DNA of 64,000 nucleotides from Macrotis lagotis. Taxonomy: Eukaryota > Chordata > Mammalia > Peramelemorphia > Peramelidae. The notes beneath the pieces were generated by a model that made no database searches, was not told the DNA's origin, and saw nothing but the letters and a program-made list of their open reading frames with translations. The stretch is taken from the NCBI RefSeq assembly GCF_037893015.1, contig NC_133661.1:228999157-229063156 (forward strand), in the 5' to 3' direction. This document shows positions 12,240-22,179 of the stretch, one piece after another. The position numbers and the translations under genes were made by a program. Every line of letters starts with the position of its first letter. The first letter of the stretch is position 1.

Positions 12240-13330
12240 AGTTGATTCTTGGTTGCATTCCAAGCTCTTTTGCCTTCTGAAATATTATATTCCAAGCCCC
12301 ATGGGCCCTTAATGTACTTGCTGCTATGTTCTGTGTGATCCTGACTGCAGCTCCACGATATTTGAATTGTGTCCTTCTGGCTGAACTTGGCTATAATATT
12401 CCTGGGGAGGGGTGGATTTGGATCTCTTTTTGGGGGAGATCAGAGGATTCTCTCAATTTCTATTTTACCCTCTGGTTCTAGGATATCAGGGCAATTTCCT
12501 ATAGGAATTCTTTAAAAAATAAGGTCAAGGTTCTTTTCTTGATCATGACTTTCAGGTATTGCAATAATTTTTTAAGGTTTTATTTTTTGCAAGGCAAATG
12601 GGGTTAAGTGGCTTGCCCAAGGCCACACAGCTAGGTAATTGTTAAGTGTCTGAGGCTAGATTTGAACTTAGGTACTCCTGACTCCAGGGATGGTGCTCTA
12701 TCCACTGTGCCACCTAGTCACTCCCTATCAGAATAATTTTTAAATTATCTTTCCTGAATCTGTTTTCCAGATCAGTTGTTTTTTCAAAGAGATATTTCAC
12801 ATTTTCTTTTAATTTTTCATTCTTTTGATGTTTAACTATTGTGTCTTGATTTCTCACAAAGTCATCAGTTTCCTTTAGCTCCATTCTACATCTAAAGAAT
12901 TTGTTTTCCTCAGAGAGCTTTCTTATCTCCTTTTCCATCTGGCCAATTCTGCTTCTTTAAAGCATTCTTCTCCTCAATAACTTTTTGAACTGTTTTATCC
13001 ATTTGACCTAAGCTGGTTTTTAACATATTATTTTCTTCAGCATTTTTTTGGATCTCCTTGACTAAGCTGCTGGCTTCGTTTTCATGTTTTTTTCTGCATC
13101 ACTCTCATTTCTTTCCCCAATTTTTCTTCTATTTCCCTTACTTGATTTTCAAAATCTTTTTTGAGCTCTGTCATAGCCCAAGTCCAATTTCTATATTTCT
13201 TGGAGTTTTTAAATGAAGGAACTTAGACTTTCTCATCTTCAGATTGAGTACTTTGATCCTCCATGGGATCATAGACAAAGTAATTGTCAATGGTCTGGTT
13301 CCTTTTTTCTGTTTACTCATTTCCCCAGCA
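12240..13330 (-). pseudogene. Decayed L1 ORF1 in copy 2
   Basis: The coiled-coil part is partly open at 12714-12938 (MEKEIRKLSEENKFF, LKENVKYLFEKTTDLENRF). It is cut by a SINE, after which the C-terminal region continues in pieces to about 12240. Several stops and frameshifts are present. Confidence 0.7.
12573..12725 (-). mobile_element. Young SINE in copy 2 ORF1
   Basis: Flanked by aataattttt at 12563-12572 and 12732-12741. Reads gtgccacctagtcactccc at its 5' end on the plus strand. Confidence 0.9.
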
Positions 13331-14125
13331 TGTGCCTGGTTTTGGGGTTCTTCCTGAGCTTTTGAATTTTATTGGGACACTCCCACAAGGACCTCAATGT
13401 GTGAGGCTCTGACTGCTCTCCTGGTCTGTGAATGACCACAAGCTCACCCCTCTTCCACGGGACTGGGTGGGGGGATCCCTGCTCTATGTGGGGCCTAGAC
13501 TGTGGCCAGGATCTGAATGTGGTCATAACCCTAGAGTCCTGTTTCAAGGACAGAGGACAGACCTTGGAAGTCTCACTCCACTCCCTGAGCACTCAGGGTG
13601 TAGCTGCCTGGAGACTCCTGCTGGGTGACATCACAGGCCAGCTTTTGTTTCCTGGATCTAGGCTGCCACAGCTGTGCTGAGTGCCACAGGGCTGAGTGAA
13701 GCAGCCTCACTGAGGGCCTGGGCTTTGCAGAGTGCCATGGCTTCATTGAGGGCCTGGCTTTTCACTTTCTCTGTCAGAGGTCCCCCTGCTGATCTTCCAA
13801 GTTGTGCTTGGCGCTCCCTGGGGTACAGATCAGGAAATTGCTTCTGTTGCTGGGGGGGTGCCCCCCAGGTGCCCTGCAGATGTTCCCAGGAGGCTGAAGT
13901 TCTTTCACTCTGGCAGGCTTCCCCTCTAACCCTGTGGAACAGTTTTTCCACTATTTTCCAGGTTACCTTGTGCTGGAGAATTGCCTCACTGGACTTTCTG
14001 TGGGTTTTGTCTCTCAAAAATTTAACTAGAATCATAATTTTAAGGTTTTTGAAATATTTTGGAGAGAGCACCTAAGAGAGGCTCTTCTCCTGCTGCCATC
14101 TTGGCTCCACCCCTCTGGTACTTTT

Positions 14126-14375
14126 AATAATGAGACATCCAAGTGGTGCAGTGAATAGATAAGAGCACTAGGCCTGAAGTCAATTAGACCAGAGTTCAAA
14201 TCGGACTTCGGATATTCACTAGCTATATGATCCAGGGCTAGTTACTTAACCTCTGTTTGCCTTAGTTTCCTCAACTGAAAAATGACTCCTTAAACTTTAA
14301 AATTAGAAGAAAGTCCTAGGGCTATTGTGAAAATCAAGTGAGATAATAGTTGTAAAGTACTAGCACGGTACCTAG
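14126..14375 (+). mobile_element. Older tRNA-derived/MIR-like SINE
   Basis: 'accagagttcaaatcggact' and 'cttagtttcctcaactgaaa' followed by a tail with 'gtaaagtactagcacggtac'. Confidence 0.6.
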
Positions 14376-14377
14376 AA

Positions 14378-14600
14378 ATTGTTCAGTTATGTCTGATTCT
14401 TTGTGACCCCATAGATCACACTGTTCATGGAATTTTCTTGGCAAAGATACTAAAATGATTTTCTACTTCCTTCCCTATTGGATTAAGACAAACAGACTCA
14501 CCCAAGGTCATACAGCTAGTAAGTGTCTGAGACTGGATTTGAACTCGGGTCTTCCTGACTCCAGGTTCAGCTCTGTATTCAATGAGACATATCGCTACCT
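14378..14600 (-). mobile_element. Older long-tail SINE
   Basis: 'gttatgtctgattctttgtg', 'cttggcaaagatactaaaat' and 'gaactcgggtcttcctgact' match the family at 5825-6050 and 48145-48385. Confidence 0.75.
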
Positions 14601-15310
14601 TTACCTGGTACATAGTAGTTTCTATATAAATTCTAATAATCATCCTCATAATCCTCCTCATCATTATCATTATTTCATGGATGCCAGTGCAGTTCTTGAA
14701 CTATCTACCAGGACCAATAATCATGGGAAAGAAACTTAGGAAAAAAGACTGGATTGCCTTCTCACCTTAAAAATATAAATCTATGGATCGCCAGGGAAAT
14801 AGATTGTTTAAATAGATACAAATAGACAAAACATCACCTTGTTTTCCCTCAATAATTTAGTAAATAAATAAACCTAACCTAAATGTCTATTCTTTGCCAG
14901 TAACTGGATCATATCAGAAGAATTTACATGAGTGTCCTTTGGCTGCTAGGGCAAAAGCATGTCAACATTGACAGCTCTAAACTCCCATAGAATAAAGAAC
15001 CAAGGAAACAAATGAACACCCCCGCCAATCCTGCCAAAGAAAACCCTGAAGATGGAATTTGTAAGGCAGTTGTGTGGGCAGTACATAGATGTGTAAGCAA
15101 AACCAAACCCAAAGTGTCTCCAAGCATTTATTCATCCTCCCACTATCATGGAAAACACTCTGTCAAGTTGGAAGGTATAATTAACACCTTTACTGAGGTA
15201 AAGGATGGCTCTCCCTCCCTGGAAAATTAGTATTAACAGATTAGAAATGGGTTCAAATATAACTTCTGAGGGAACCAAATGGAACAAACTAAGGTCCACC
15301 ATTTTGCTGG
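14600..15310. other. Unannotated 3'-flank sequence
   Basis: No gene is visible. Overlapping 67- and 72-codon open frames on opposite strands have no recognisable motif. Confidence 0.4.
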
Positions 15311-15314
15311 TATC

Positions 15315-15530
15315 TTAGAAAAGTAGTATAATGGAAAGAGTATTGAATTTGGAGTCTGGAGACTTGATTCAAATCCTAGCTCTGATACTGCCTGGCTGTG
15401 TGACCTTGGACAGTCATTTAATTTATCAGAGTCTTGGTCTTTCTGAAAAAATACACTTGCCCTACTACATCATAGGATTATTATAAGGAAAGTGCTTTCT
15501 AAATCTTAAAGTGTTGTACAAATTTGAATT
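15315..15530 (+). repeat. MIR-like SINE
   Basis: 'gattcaaatcctagctctga', 'tgtgaccttggacagtcatt' and a MIR-type 3' half ending near 'gtgttgtacaaatttg'. Confidence 0.75.
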
Positions 15531-15659
15531 ACTTTTCTATTTCCTTAGGTATCTTTCCTTCTTATTGTCATTATAAAGTTAATCGCTCCAAGTCCACTGA
15601 AGTACTTACTCAGCAATATTGCAAGTAGATCCAAGTAGAGAGGATCACATTCCTTTCAG

Positions 15660-15860
15660 AGAGGTGACATGGAATAGTGGAATAAATACTTAGTATTAGG
15701 AGATCTGCTTAAGATTCTTGGCCTTACAATATACTAAAGTCTTATGGTCTTAGGAAAGTCAACCTGTAAGTATCAGTTCCTATTATCTGAAAAGTAGGGA
15801 TAATAATACTTGGGAAGATCAAATGTGATAATATATGTGGAAGTATTCAGTGAAGACTAG
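15660..15860 (+). repeat. MIR-like SINE, diverged
   Basis: The order of motifs follows MIR: 'gacatggaatagtgg', 'ggtcttaggaaagtcaacc', 'aagtagggataataatactt'. Confidence 0.5.
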
Positions 15861-16549
15861 TTCTTATAATAATAATAAATGGGTAATATTTACATAGTTC
15901 TTTGAAGTTTGCAAAATAATTTTCATATATGCAATAATATGCAGGTAAGTATTTAACAGCCAACTGGCTCTAGAAACAAGGTACACTCAATATGCTATTA
16001 AGTTTAATCTGTATAATTAATATTTTCTCCATCACTTTCTTAAATCAAGACAATCAACAAAAACAAAAACATCAGCTCTAATCTGTAACAACTAACAATG
16101 TCCACAGTTAAGTGCACACACTGAAAATTTAACAATTGATTCTAACGAAACCTTGTATTTATCTCATTTGATTATCATAACAATTCTTTGAGATAAAGTC
16201 ATTTTATTTATTTTGAGTTTTAAAATTTTTCCCCCATTCTTACTTCCCTGCCCCCAACCCCCAAAGTAGGCAGTCTGTTAGTCTTTACAACATTACCTTG
16301 GTATAGACTGATCTAAGTTGAATGTGTTGAAAGAGAAATCATATCCTGAATATGTATATAAATAAAGTATAAGAGCAAAATTACATAATAACATAATGGT
16401 TTTTTTAATTAAAGGTAATAAATAGTCTTTGGTCTTTGTTCAAATTCCATAGTTCTTTCTCTGGATACAGATGGTATTCTCCATCATAGATAGCCCCAAA
16501 TTGTGCCTGATTGTTATACTGATGGAATGAGGAAATCCATTAAGGTTGA

Positions 16550-19500
16550 TCATCACTCTCATGTTGCTCTTAGGGTGTACAGTGTTTTTCTGGTTCTGCT
16601 CATCTTGCTCAGCATCAGTTCATGCAAGGCCTTTCAGGCTTCCCTGAATTCCCATCCCTCCTGGTTTCTAATAGAACAATAGTGTTCCAAGACAAATATA
16701 TATACCACAGTTTGTTAAGCCATTCCCCAATTGAAACATTCATTTAATTTCCAATTCTTTGCCACCACAAACAAGGCAGCTATGAATATTTTTGTACAAT
16801 AAGTGATGTTTTTACCCTTTTTCATAATCTCTTCAGGCTACAGACCCAGTAGTGGTATTGTTGGATCAAAGGGTATGCACATTTTTGCTGCCTTTTGGGC
16901 ATAATTCCAAATTGCTCTCCAGAAAGGTTGGATGAGTTCACAGCTCCACCAACAATACATTGTGCCCTAGATTTCCGACATCACTTCCAACATTAATCAT
17001 TGTCCTTTCTGGTCATAATGGCCAGTCTGAGAGGTATGAGGTGGTACCTCAGAGATGCTTTAATTTGCATTTCTCTAATAAGTAATGATTTAGAGAAATT
17101 TTTCATATGACTAAGGATCTCTTTGATTTCCTCAGCTGTAAATTGCCTTTGCATATCCTTTGACCATTTGTCAACTAGGGAATGGCTTGGTTTTTTGAAA
17201 ATTTGACTCAGTTCTCTGTGTATTTTAGAAATGAATCCTTTGCCATAAATACTATTGTAAAAATTGTTTCCCAATTTGCTACATTTGTTTTGATCTTGGT
17301 TACAGTGCTTTTGTCTTTGAAAAAGGTTTTTTATTTAATGTAATCAAAGTTATCTAGTTTGTTTTTAATGATGTTCTCCATCTCTTCCTTGGTCATAAAT
17401 TGCTTCCCGTTCCATAGATCTGACAGGTAAACTACTCCTTGATCTTCTATAATCTTGTTGTTTTTTTTGTCTAAATCCTGTATCCATTTTGATCTTCTTT
17501 TGGTATAAGGTAATGAGGTGTTGGTCTAATACATATTTCTTTCATACTAACGTCTAATTTTCCCAACAGTTTTTATCAAAGAGAGAGTTTTTATCCCAAT
17601 AGCTGAACTCTTTGGGTTTATCAAACAGCGGATTACTATAATCATGTCCTGTTATTGCACCTAGTCTATTCCACTGATCCACCATTCTATTTCTTAGCCA
17701 GTACCAGACAATTTTGATGACTGATGTTTTATAATATAATTTTAGATCTGTTAAGGCTAAGCTACCTTCTTTTACACTTTTTTTTCATTGAATCCCTGGA
17801 AATTCTTGACTTTTTATTTCTCCATATGAATTTACTTACAATTTTTCCTAACTCATTGAAGTAATTTTTTGGAATTTTGATAAGTATGGCACTAAACAAG
17901 TAGTTTAATTTTGGTAGAATTGTCATTTTTATTATATTAGTTTGGCCTATACATGAGCACTTGATGTTTCCCCAATTATTTAAATCTGATTTTATTTGTG
18001 TAAGAAGTGTTTTGTAATTGTTTTCAAAACGTTATTGAGTCTTCCTTGGCAGGTAGACTCCCAGGTATTTTATTGATAGCTTCAGATAGATATTGCTTAT
18101 TATTCTAGGGAACAATCCATTTGTTCCTATGCTCTCTAGGAACATAGGAACAAAAGCTTTTTCAGCATCTATTGATATAATCATATGATTTCTGATAGGT
18201 TTGTTATTGATAAATTAATTATACTAACAGTTTTCCTAATTTTGAACAACCCTGCATTCCTGGGATAAATCCTACTTGGTCATAATTTATTAAAGATTTT
18301 ATTTAAGATTTGTATATCTATATTCATCAGGGAGATAGGTCTATAATTTTCTTTCTCTGTTTTAACTCTTCCTGGTTTAGATATCAGCACCATATTGGTA
18401 TCATAGAAAGAGTTGACAGAGTTCCGTTTTCACCTATTTTTCCAAACAGTTTATATAGAATTGGAACCAATTGTTCCTTAAATGTTTGATAGAATTCACT
18501 TGTGAATCCATCTGGTCCTAGAGATTTTTTCTTAGGGAGTTCAATAATGGCTTGATGAATTTCTTTTTCTGAGATAAGATTATTTAGGTGTTTAATTTCT
18601 TCCTCATTTAACCTGGGAAATTTATATTTTTGTAAATATTTATCTATTTCACTTAGATTGTCAAACTTATTGACATAGAGTTGGGCAAAATAATTCTGAA
18701 TTATTACTTTAATTTCCTCCTCATTGGTGGTGATTTTACCTTTTTCATTTCTTATACTAGCAATTTGGTTTTCTTCTTTCTTTTTTTTAAATCAAATTGA
18801 CCTGAGTTTATCAATTTTATTTTTTTTTTCAAAAAAACAACTCAGTTTTATTTATTAGTTCAATAGTTTTCTTGCTTTTTTTTTATTAATTTCTCCTTTA
18901 ATTTTTAGAATTTCTAATTTGGGGGTGGCTATGTGGCACAGTGGATAGAACACCGGCCCTGGAGTCAGGAGTATCTGAGTTCAAATCCAGCCTCAGACAC
19001 TTAATAATTACCTAGCTGTGTGGTGAAGCCACTTAACCTCATTTGCCTTGCAAAAACTTTAAAAAAAGAGAATTTCTAATTTGATATTTAATTGGGGGCT
19101 TTTAATTTGTCTTCCTTTAATATTTTAGTTGCATATTTAATTCATTGATTTCCTCTTTCTCTAATATATTCATGTAAGCATTTAAAGATATAATATATCC
19201 TCTGATAGGCACCTTGAGTGAATCCCATAAGTTTTGGTATGTTGCTTCATTATTGTCACTATCTAGAATGAAATAATTAATTCTTTGTATAATTTGTTGT
19301 TTGATCCACTCATTCTTTAAAATGAGGTTATTTAGTTTCCAATTAGTTTTGGGTCTATATGTCCCTGGCCCAATATTTCATATGATTTTGATTGCATTAT
19401 GATCTGAGAAAGATGTATTCACTATTCCTTTTCTGCAATTGATCATTAGGCTTTTATACCCTAGTACATGGTCAATTTTTGTGTAAGTGCCATGTATTGC

Positions 19501-20060
19501 AAGAAAAAAATATATTCCTTTCTATCCCCATTCAATTTCCTCCATATGTCTATCATATCTAGGTTTTCTAACTATCCATTTAGCTCCTTAACTTCTTTCT
19601 TGTTTATTTTATATTTATCTAAATCTGAGAGCAGGAGGTTGAGGTTTCCTACTAGTAGAGTTTTGCTGTCTATATCTTCCTGTAGTTCTTTCAACTTTTC
19701 CTCTAAGAATTTGGATGCTGTACCATTGGGTACATACATATTTAGTATTGAAATTACTTTATTGTATATGGTACCTTTTAGGAGGATAAAGTTTCCTTCC
19801 TCATCTCTTTTAATGCTATTTTTGCAGCTGCTTTGTCTGAGATAAGGATTGCTATCCCTGCTTTTTTCACTTCAGCTGATGTAAAATATATTTTGTTCCA
19901 ACTTTTTTACCTTTATTCTGTATGTATCTCTCTGCTTCAAATGGGTTTCTTGTAAGCAGCATATTGTAGGATTCTGGTTTTTAATCCACTCTGCTATTCA
20001 CTTATGTTTTAAGGGAGAGTTCATCCCATTCACATTCAAAGTTATAATTACTAACTCTTT
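16550..20060 (-). pseudogene. L1 ORF2 remnant, RT core deleted
   Basis: ORF2 normally encodes an AP endonuclease and a reverse transcriptase. Endonuclease-side sequence lies at about 19300-20060. The RT part runs through DQVGFIPGMQG and SIDAEKAF (motif A Asp) and then, after only about 27 residues, reaches KYLGVYL. In intact L1 roughly 130 more residues lie there, including the FADD box. Several stops are present elsewhere. The 5' limit is uncertain. Confidence 0.85.
18922..19068 (+). mobile_element. Young SINE in L1 ORF2, 15-base TSD
   Basis: Perfect duplications agaatttctaatttg at 18907-18921 and 19069-19083. The copy has lost a few bases in 'gtgtggtgaagccac' where other copies read gtgtggccttgggcaagccac. 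Confidence 0.95.
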
Positions 20061-20526
20061 ATTGCCCTCCATTTTATCTTCCCACTGATTGTATTTTTCC
20101 CCTTTTTTCACTTTATCCATATTCCCCAGTATTTTGTTTCTGAATACTGCCACTTTCAATGTGTTTACCCTCCTATATCAACCCCCCTTCCCCTTTATTT
20201 CCCCTTTCCCTTTTCTCCTTCTTCCTTCCCTTCCTTCTGTTAGCTCCCCTTTTTCTCCCCCTCCCTGTCCCCCATCCCCTTTTCTCCTTTTAATACTTGA
20301 AAGGTAAGACAAGATTTTTAGCTTAACTGAAAGTGTGTAAATTAACTTTAAGCCAAGTCTGATTCAGGTGGTTCTCATCTCTTCCCTTCTTTTGCAATAG
20401 GTCTTTTGTACCTCTTAATGTAATGAGATTTATCCCATTCAATCTCTTTCATCCTCCCATATCCTTACTGTCCAACTTTGTAAAAAGTTATTATTTTTTT
20501 AAGTCATTCTGAGTCACAGGAAAGTC

Positions 20527-20770
20527 ATGAGTGTCCTTCATTTCTGGCTAAGTAACTCTAATAGAGTTACAATTCTCGAGAGTTATTAGAGTCTTTCTCC
20601 CAGGTAGGGATATAGCTAGTTTCAACTTATTGGATAGCAGTCTCAAGGATAAATTATGAGTGTCCATCACTTCTGGCTAAGTATATTCTCTCTAATAGAC
20701 TTACAGTTCTCAAGAGTTATGAGAATCTTTCTCCCAGGTGGGGATATAGCCAGTTTCATCTTATTGGATA
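20527..20770. repeat. Tandem duplication, 129-base period, in L1
   Basis: Unit 1 (20527-20636) and unit 2 (20656-20770) both run from atgagtgtcc..ttctggctaagta to ttattggata, with about 85 percent identity by eye. Confidence 0.85.
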
Positions 20771-20808
20771 ACAATTTTTTTCTTTACCCTTTATTTTTTT
20801 TTATCTTT

Positions 20809-21871
20809 TCACGTGTCTCTTGAGCCTCCTGTTTGGTGTCCAAATTTTCTATTTAGCTCTGATCTTTTCATCAGGAAATGTTGGAAGTCTCCCATTTTGT
20901 TAAATGTTCTTTCCCCCCCCCCCCCCCCCCCCCCCCGGAAAACAAGGCTCAGCTTTGCTGGGTAGCAGATTCTTGGCTGCATTCCAAGATCCCTTGCTCT
21001 TCTGAATATCTTATTCCAGGCCCTTTGATACCTTAATGTTAATGCAGCCAGGTCCTGCATAACCCTTACTGTGGCTCCTTGGTATTTAAATTGTTTCTTT
21101 CTGGGTACTTGCAGGATTTTCCCTTTTATAATATAGTTCTGGAATTTGGCCACAACATTCCTTGGTGTTTTCATTTTAGAATCTCTTTCTGGAGGGGATC
21201 AATGTATTCTTTCAATAACTATTTTGCCCTCTGGTTCCATGATATCAGGGCAGTTTTTCATCACTAAATCTTGTAATGTTAAGTCCAGGTCTTTTTTCTC
21301 TTCAGTGTTTCAGGAAGACCTATAATTCTCAGGTTGTCCCTTCTTGATCTATTCTTGAGGTCAGTGGTTTTGCTGATGAGGTATTTTACAGTTTCTTCTA
21401 TTTTTCTATTTTTTGGTTTTGTTTAACAGGCTCTTGCTGTCTCATGGAGTCAGTTTCCACAGACTCCATTCTTTTTTTTTTTAGAGAGGAGTTTTCTTCA
21501 TTTACCTTTTGCAACTCCTTTTCCAGTTGGTCAATTGTATTTTTGAAAGAGCTTTCTAATTGACCAATTGAGGTTTTTAGAGAATTATTTTCTTTTTTGC
21601 ATTTGTCCAATTGAGGATCTAAGAGTATTAGTCTCATTTTGTATTTGTCCAATTGTATTTTCCAATGATTTGTTTTCTTGTTGCAAGGTGTTAATCTTCT
21701 CTTGACTTTCTTTTCCCAAATTTTCCAATTGAATATTTCCTTATTTCTTCAAGGAAGTCTTTCTGTGCTAGAGACCAGATCATATTCTCCTCAAAGGTTC
21801 TAGGTCTCTCTGAGTTAGTCTTTTCCTTCCAAGAATTTTTCTATGGATCCAACTTTCCGCTGGCCTTTCAT
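20809..21871 (-). pseudogene. L1 ORF1 remnant
   Basis: A start MKGQRKVGSIEKFLEGK at 21871 is followed by a stop, then a coiled coil (21652-21398: LDKCKKENNSLKTSIGQLES, LEKELQKVNEENSSLKKK), then the RRM/C-terminal domain (21174-20809: TPRNVVAKFQNYIIKGKILQ, QPRICYPAKLSLVF). L1 ORF1p is a trimeric RNA chaperone; here at least one frameshift and a stop separate the parts. A 24-base C run (20913-20936) inserts a poly-Gly stretch. Confidence 0.85.
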
Positions 21872-21943
21872 TTTGCTAAGACCTTGAGTTGGGGAGGGGC
21901 TGGTTCACAGAGGTTTGGTGTTGGGATCCCTAGAGGCTTTATT

Positions 21944-22036
21944 CACTGAGTGTAATATCTCCATCCAGCCAGTAGGGGATACTAGAGGATTGCTCACTGA
22001 GTGTACTATCTCTATTTAACCAGTAGGGGGTGCTGG
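21944..22036. repeat. Two 51-base units at L1 5' end
   Basis: Units begin cactgagtgtaatatctc (21944) and cactgagtgtactatctc (21995), each ending in a ccagtagggg motif. They resemble, on a small scale, the 5' monomers that act as promoters in some mammalian L1 families. Confidence 0.8.
22020..22033 (+). promoter_or_regulatory. CTCF-like core motif in L1 5' end
   Basis: CCAGTAGGGGGTGC matches the CTCF core CCASYAGRKGGCRS at 13 of 14 positions (T for C at position 12). The sister unit (from about 21969) is a weaker match. Binding is not shown by sequence alone. Confidence 0.4.
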
Positions 22037-22179
22037 TTGTTTTTTTTCTGGAGTGTCCGTGACCTTGATTGCCGCCCTCTCCCTTGGCCTGGAGGGAGTG
22101 ATTGAAGCTGGTCTTACCAACTCTAACTCTAGCACTCTTAGTTACCTTAATTATGAAGGTGGAAGAAAGCACCAAATAA

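Larger units (their letters stand above)
11147..14113 (-). mobile_element. ORF1-only L1 derivative (HAL1-like), copy 2
   Basis: Read on the minus strand it starts GGGGTGGAGCCAAGATGGCA, carries a decayed ORF1 and ends with an A-rich tail containing AATAAA near 11150-11165. Flanks tctgatactttt (11135-11146) and tctggtactttt (14114-14125) differ at one base of twelve. Without its two internal SINEs it is about 2.6-2.7 kb, the same size as copy 1, and its 3' region is alignable to copy 1 by eye. No ORF2 is present. Confidence 0.75.
16205..22170 (-). mobile_element. Long, decayed L1 element (5' part, ORF1, ORF2, 3' end)
   Basis: Read on the minus strand it has a 5' region with two 51-base units, ORF1 (about 21871-20809), an inter-ORF region with a 129-base-period duplication, ORF2 remnants down to about 16550, and a 3' end near 16205. 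ORF2 landmarks include DQVGFIPGMQG (about 18240-18290), SIDAEKAF (about 18150-18175) and the C-terminal SLLIREMQIKASLRYHL at about 17100-17040. Many stops, a young SINE at 18922-19068 and loss of the RT core make it dead. I could not identify target duplications, so both ends are approximate. Confidence 0.9.

Noticed and set aside
13658..14075. 133- and 137-codon frames on opposite strands
   Set aside because: They lie in the 5' leader of the ORF1-only element at 11147-14113 and do not match L1 ORF1; GC-rich leader sequence explains them.
19468..19845. 125-codon plus-strand open frame
   Set aside because: It lies antisense to L1 ORF2 and is a shadow of that coding sequence.
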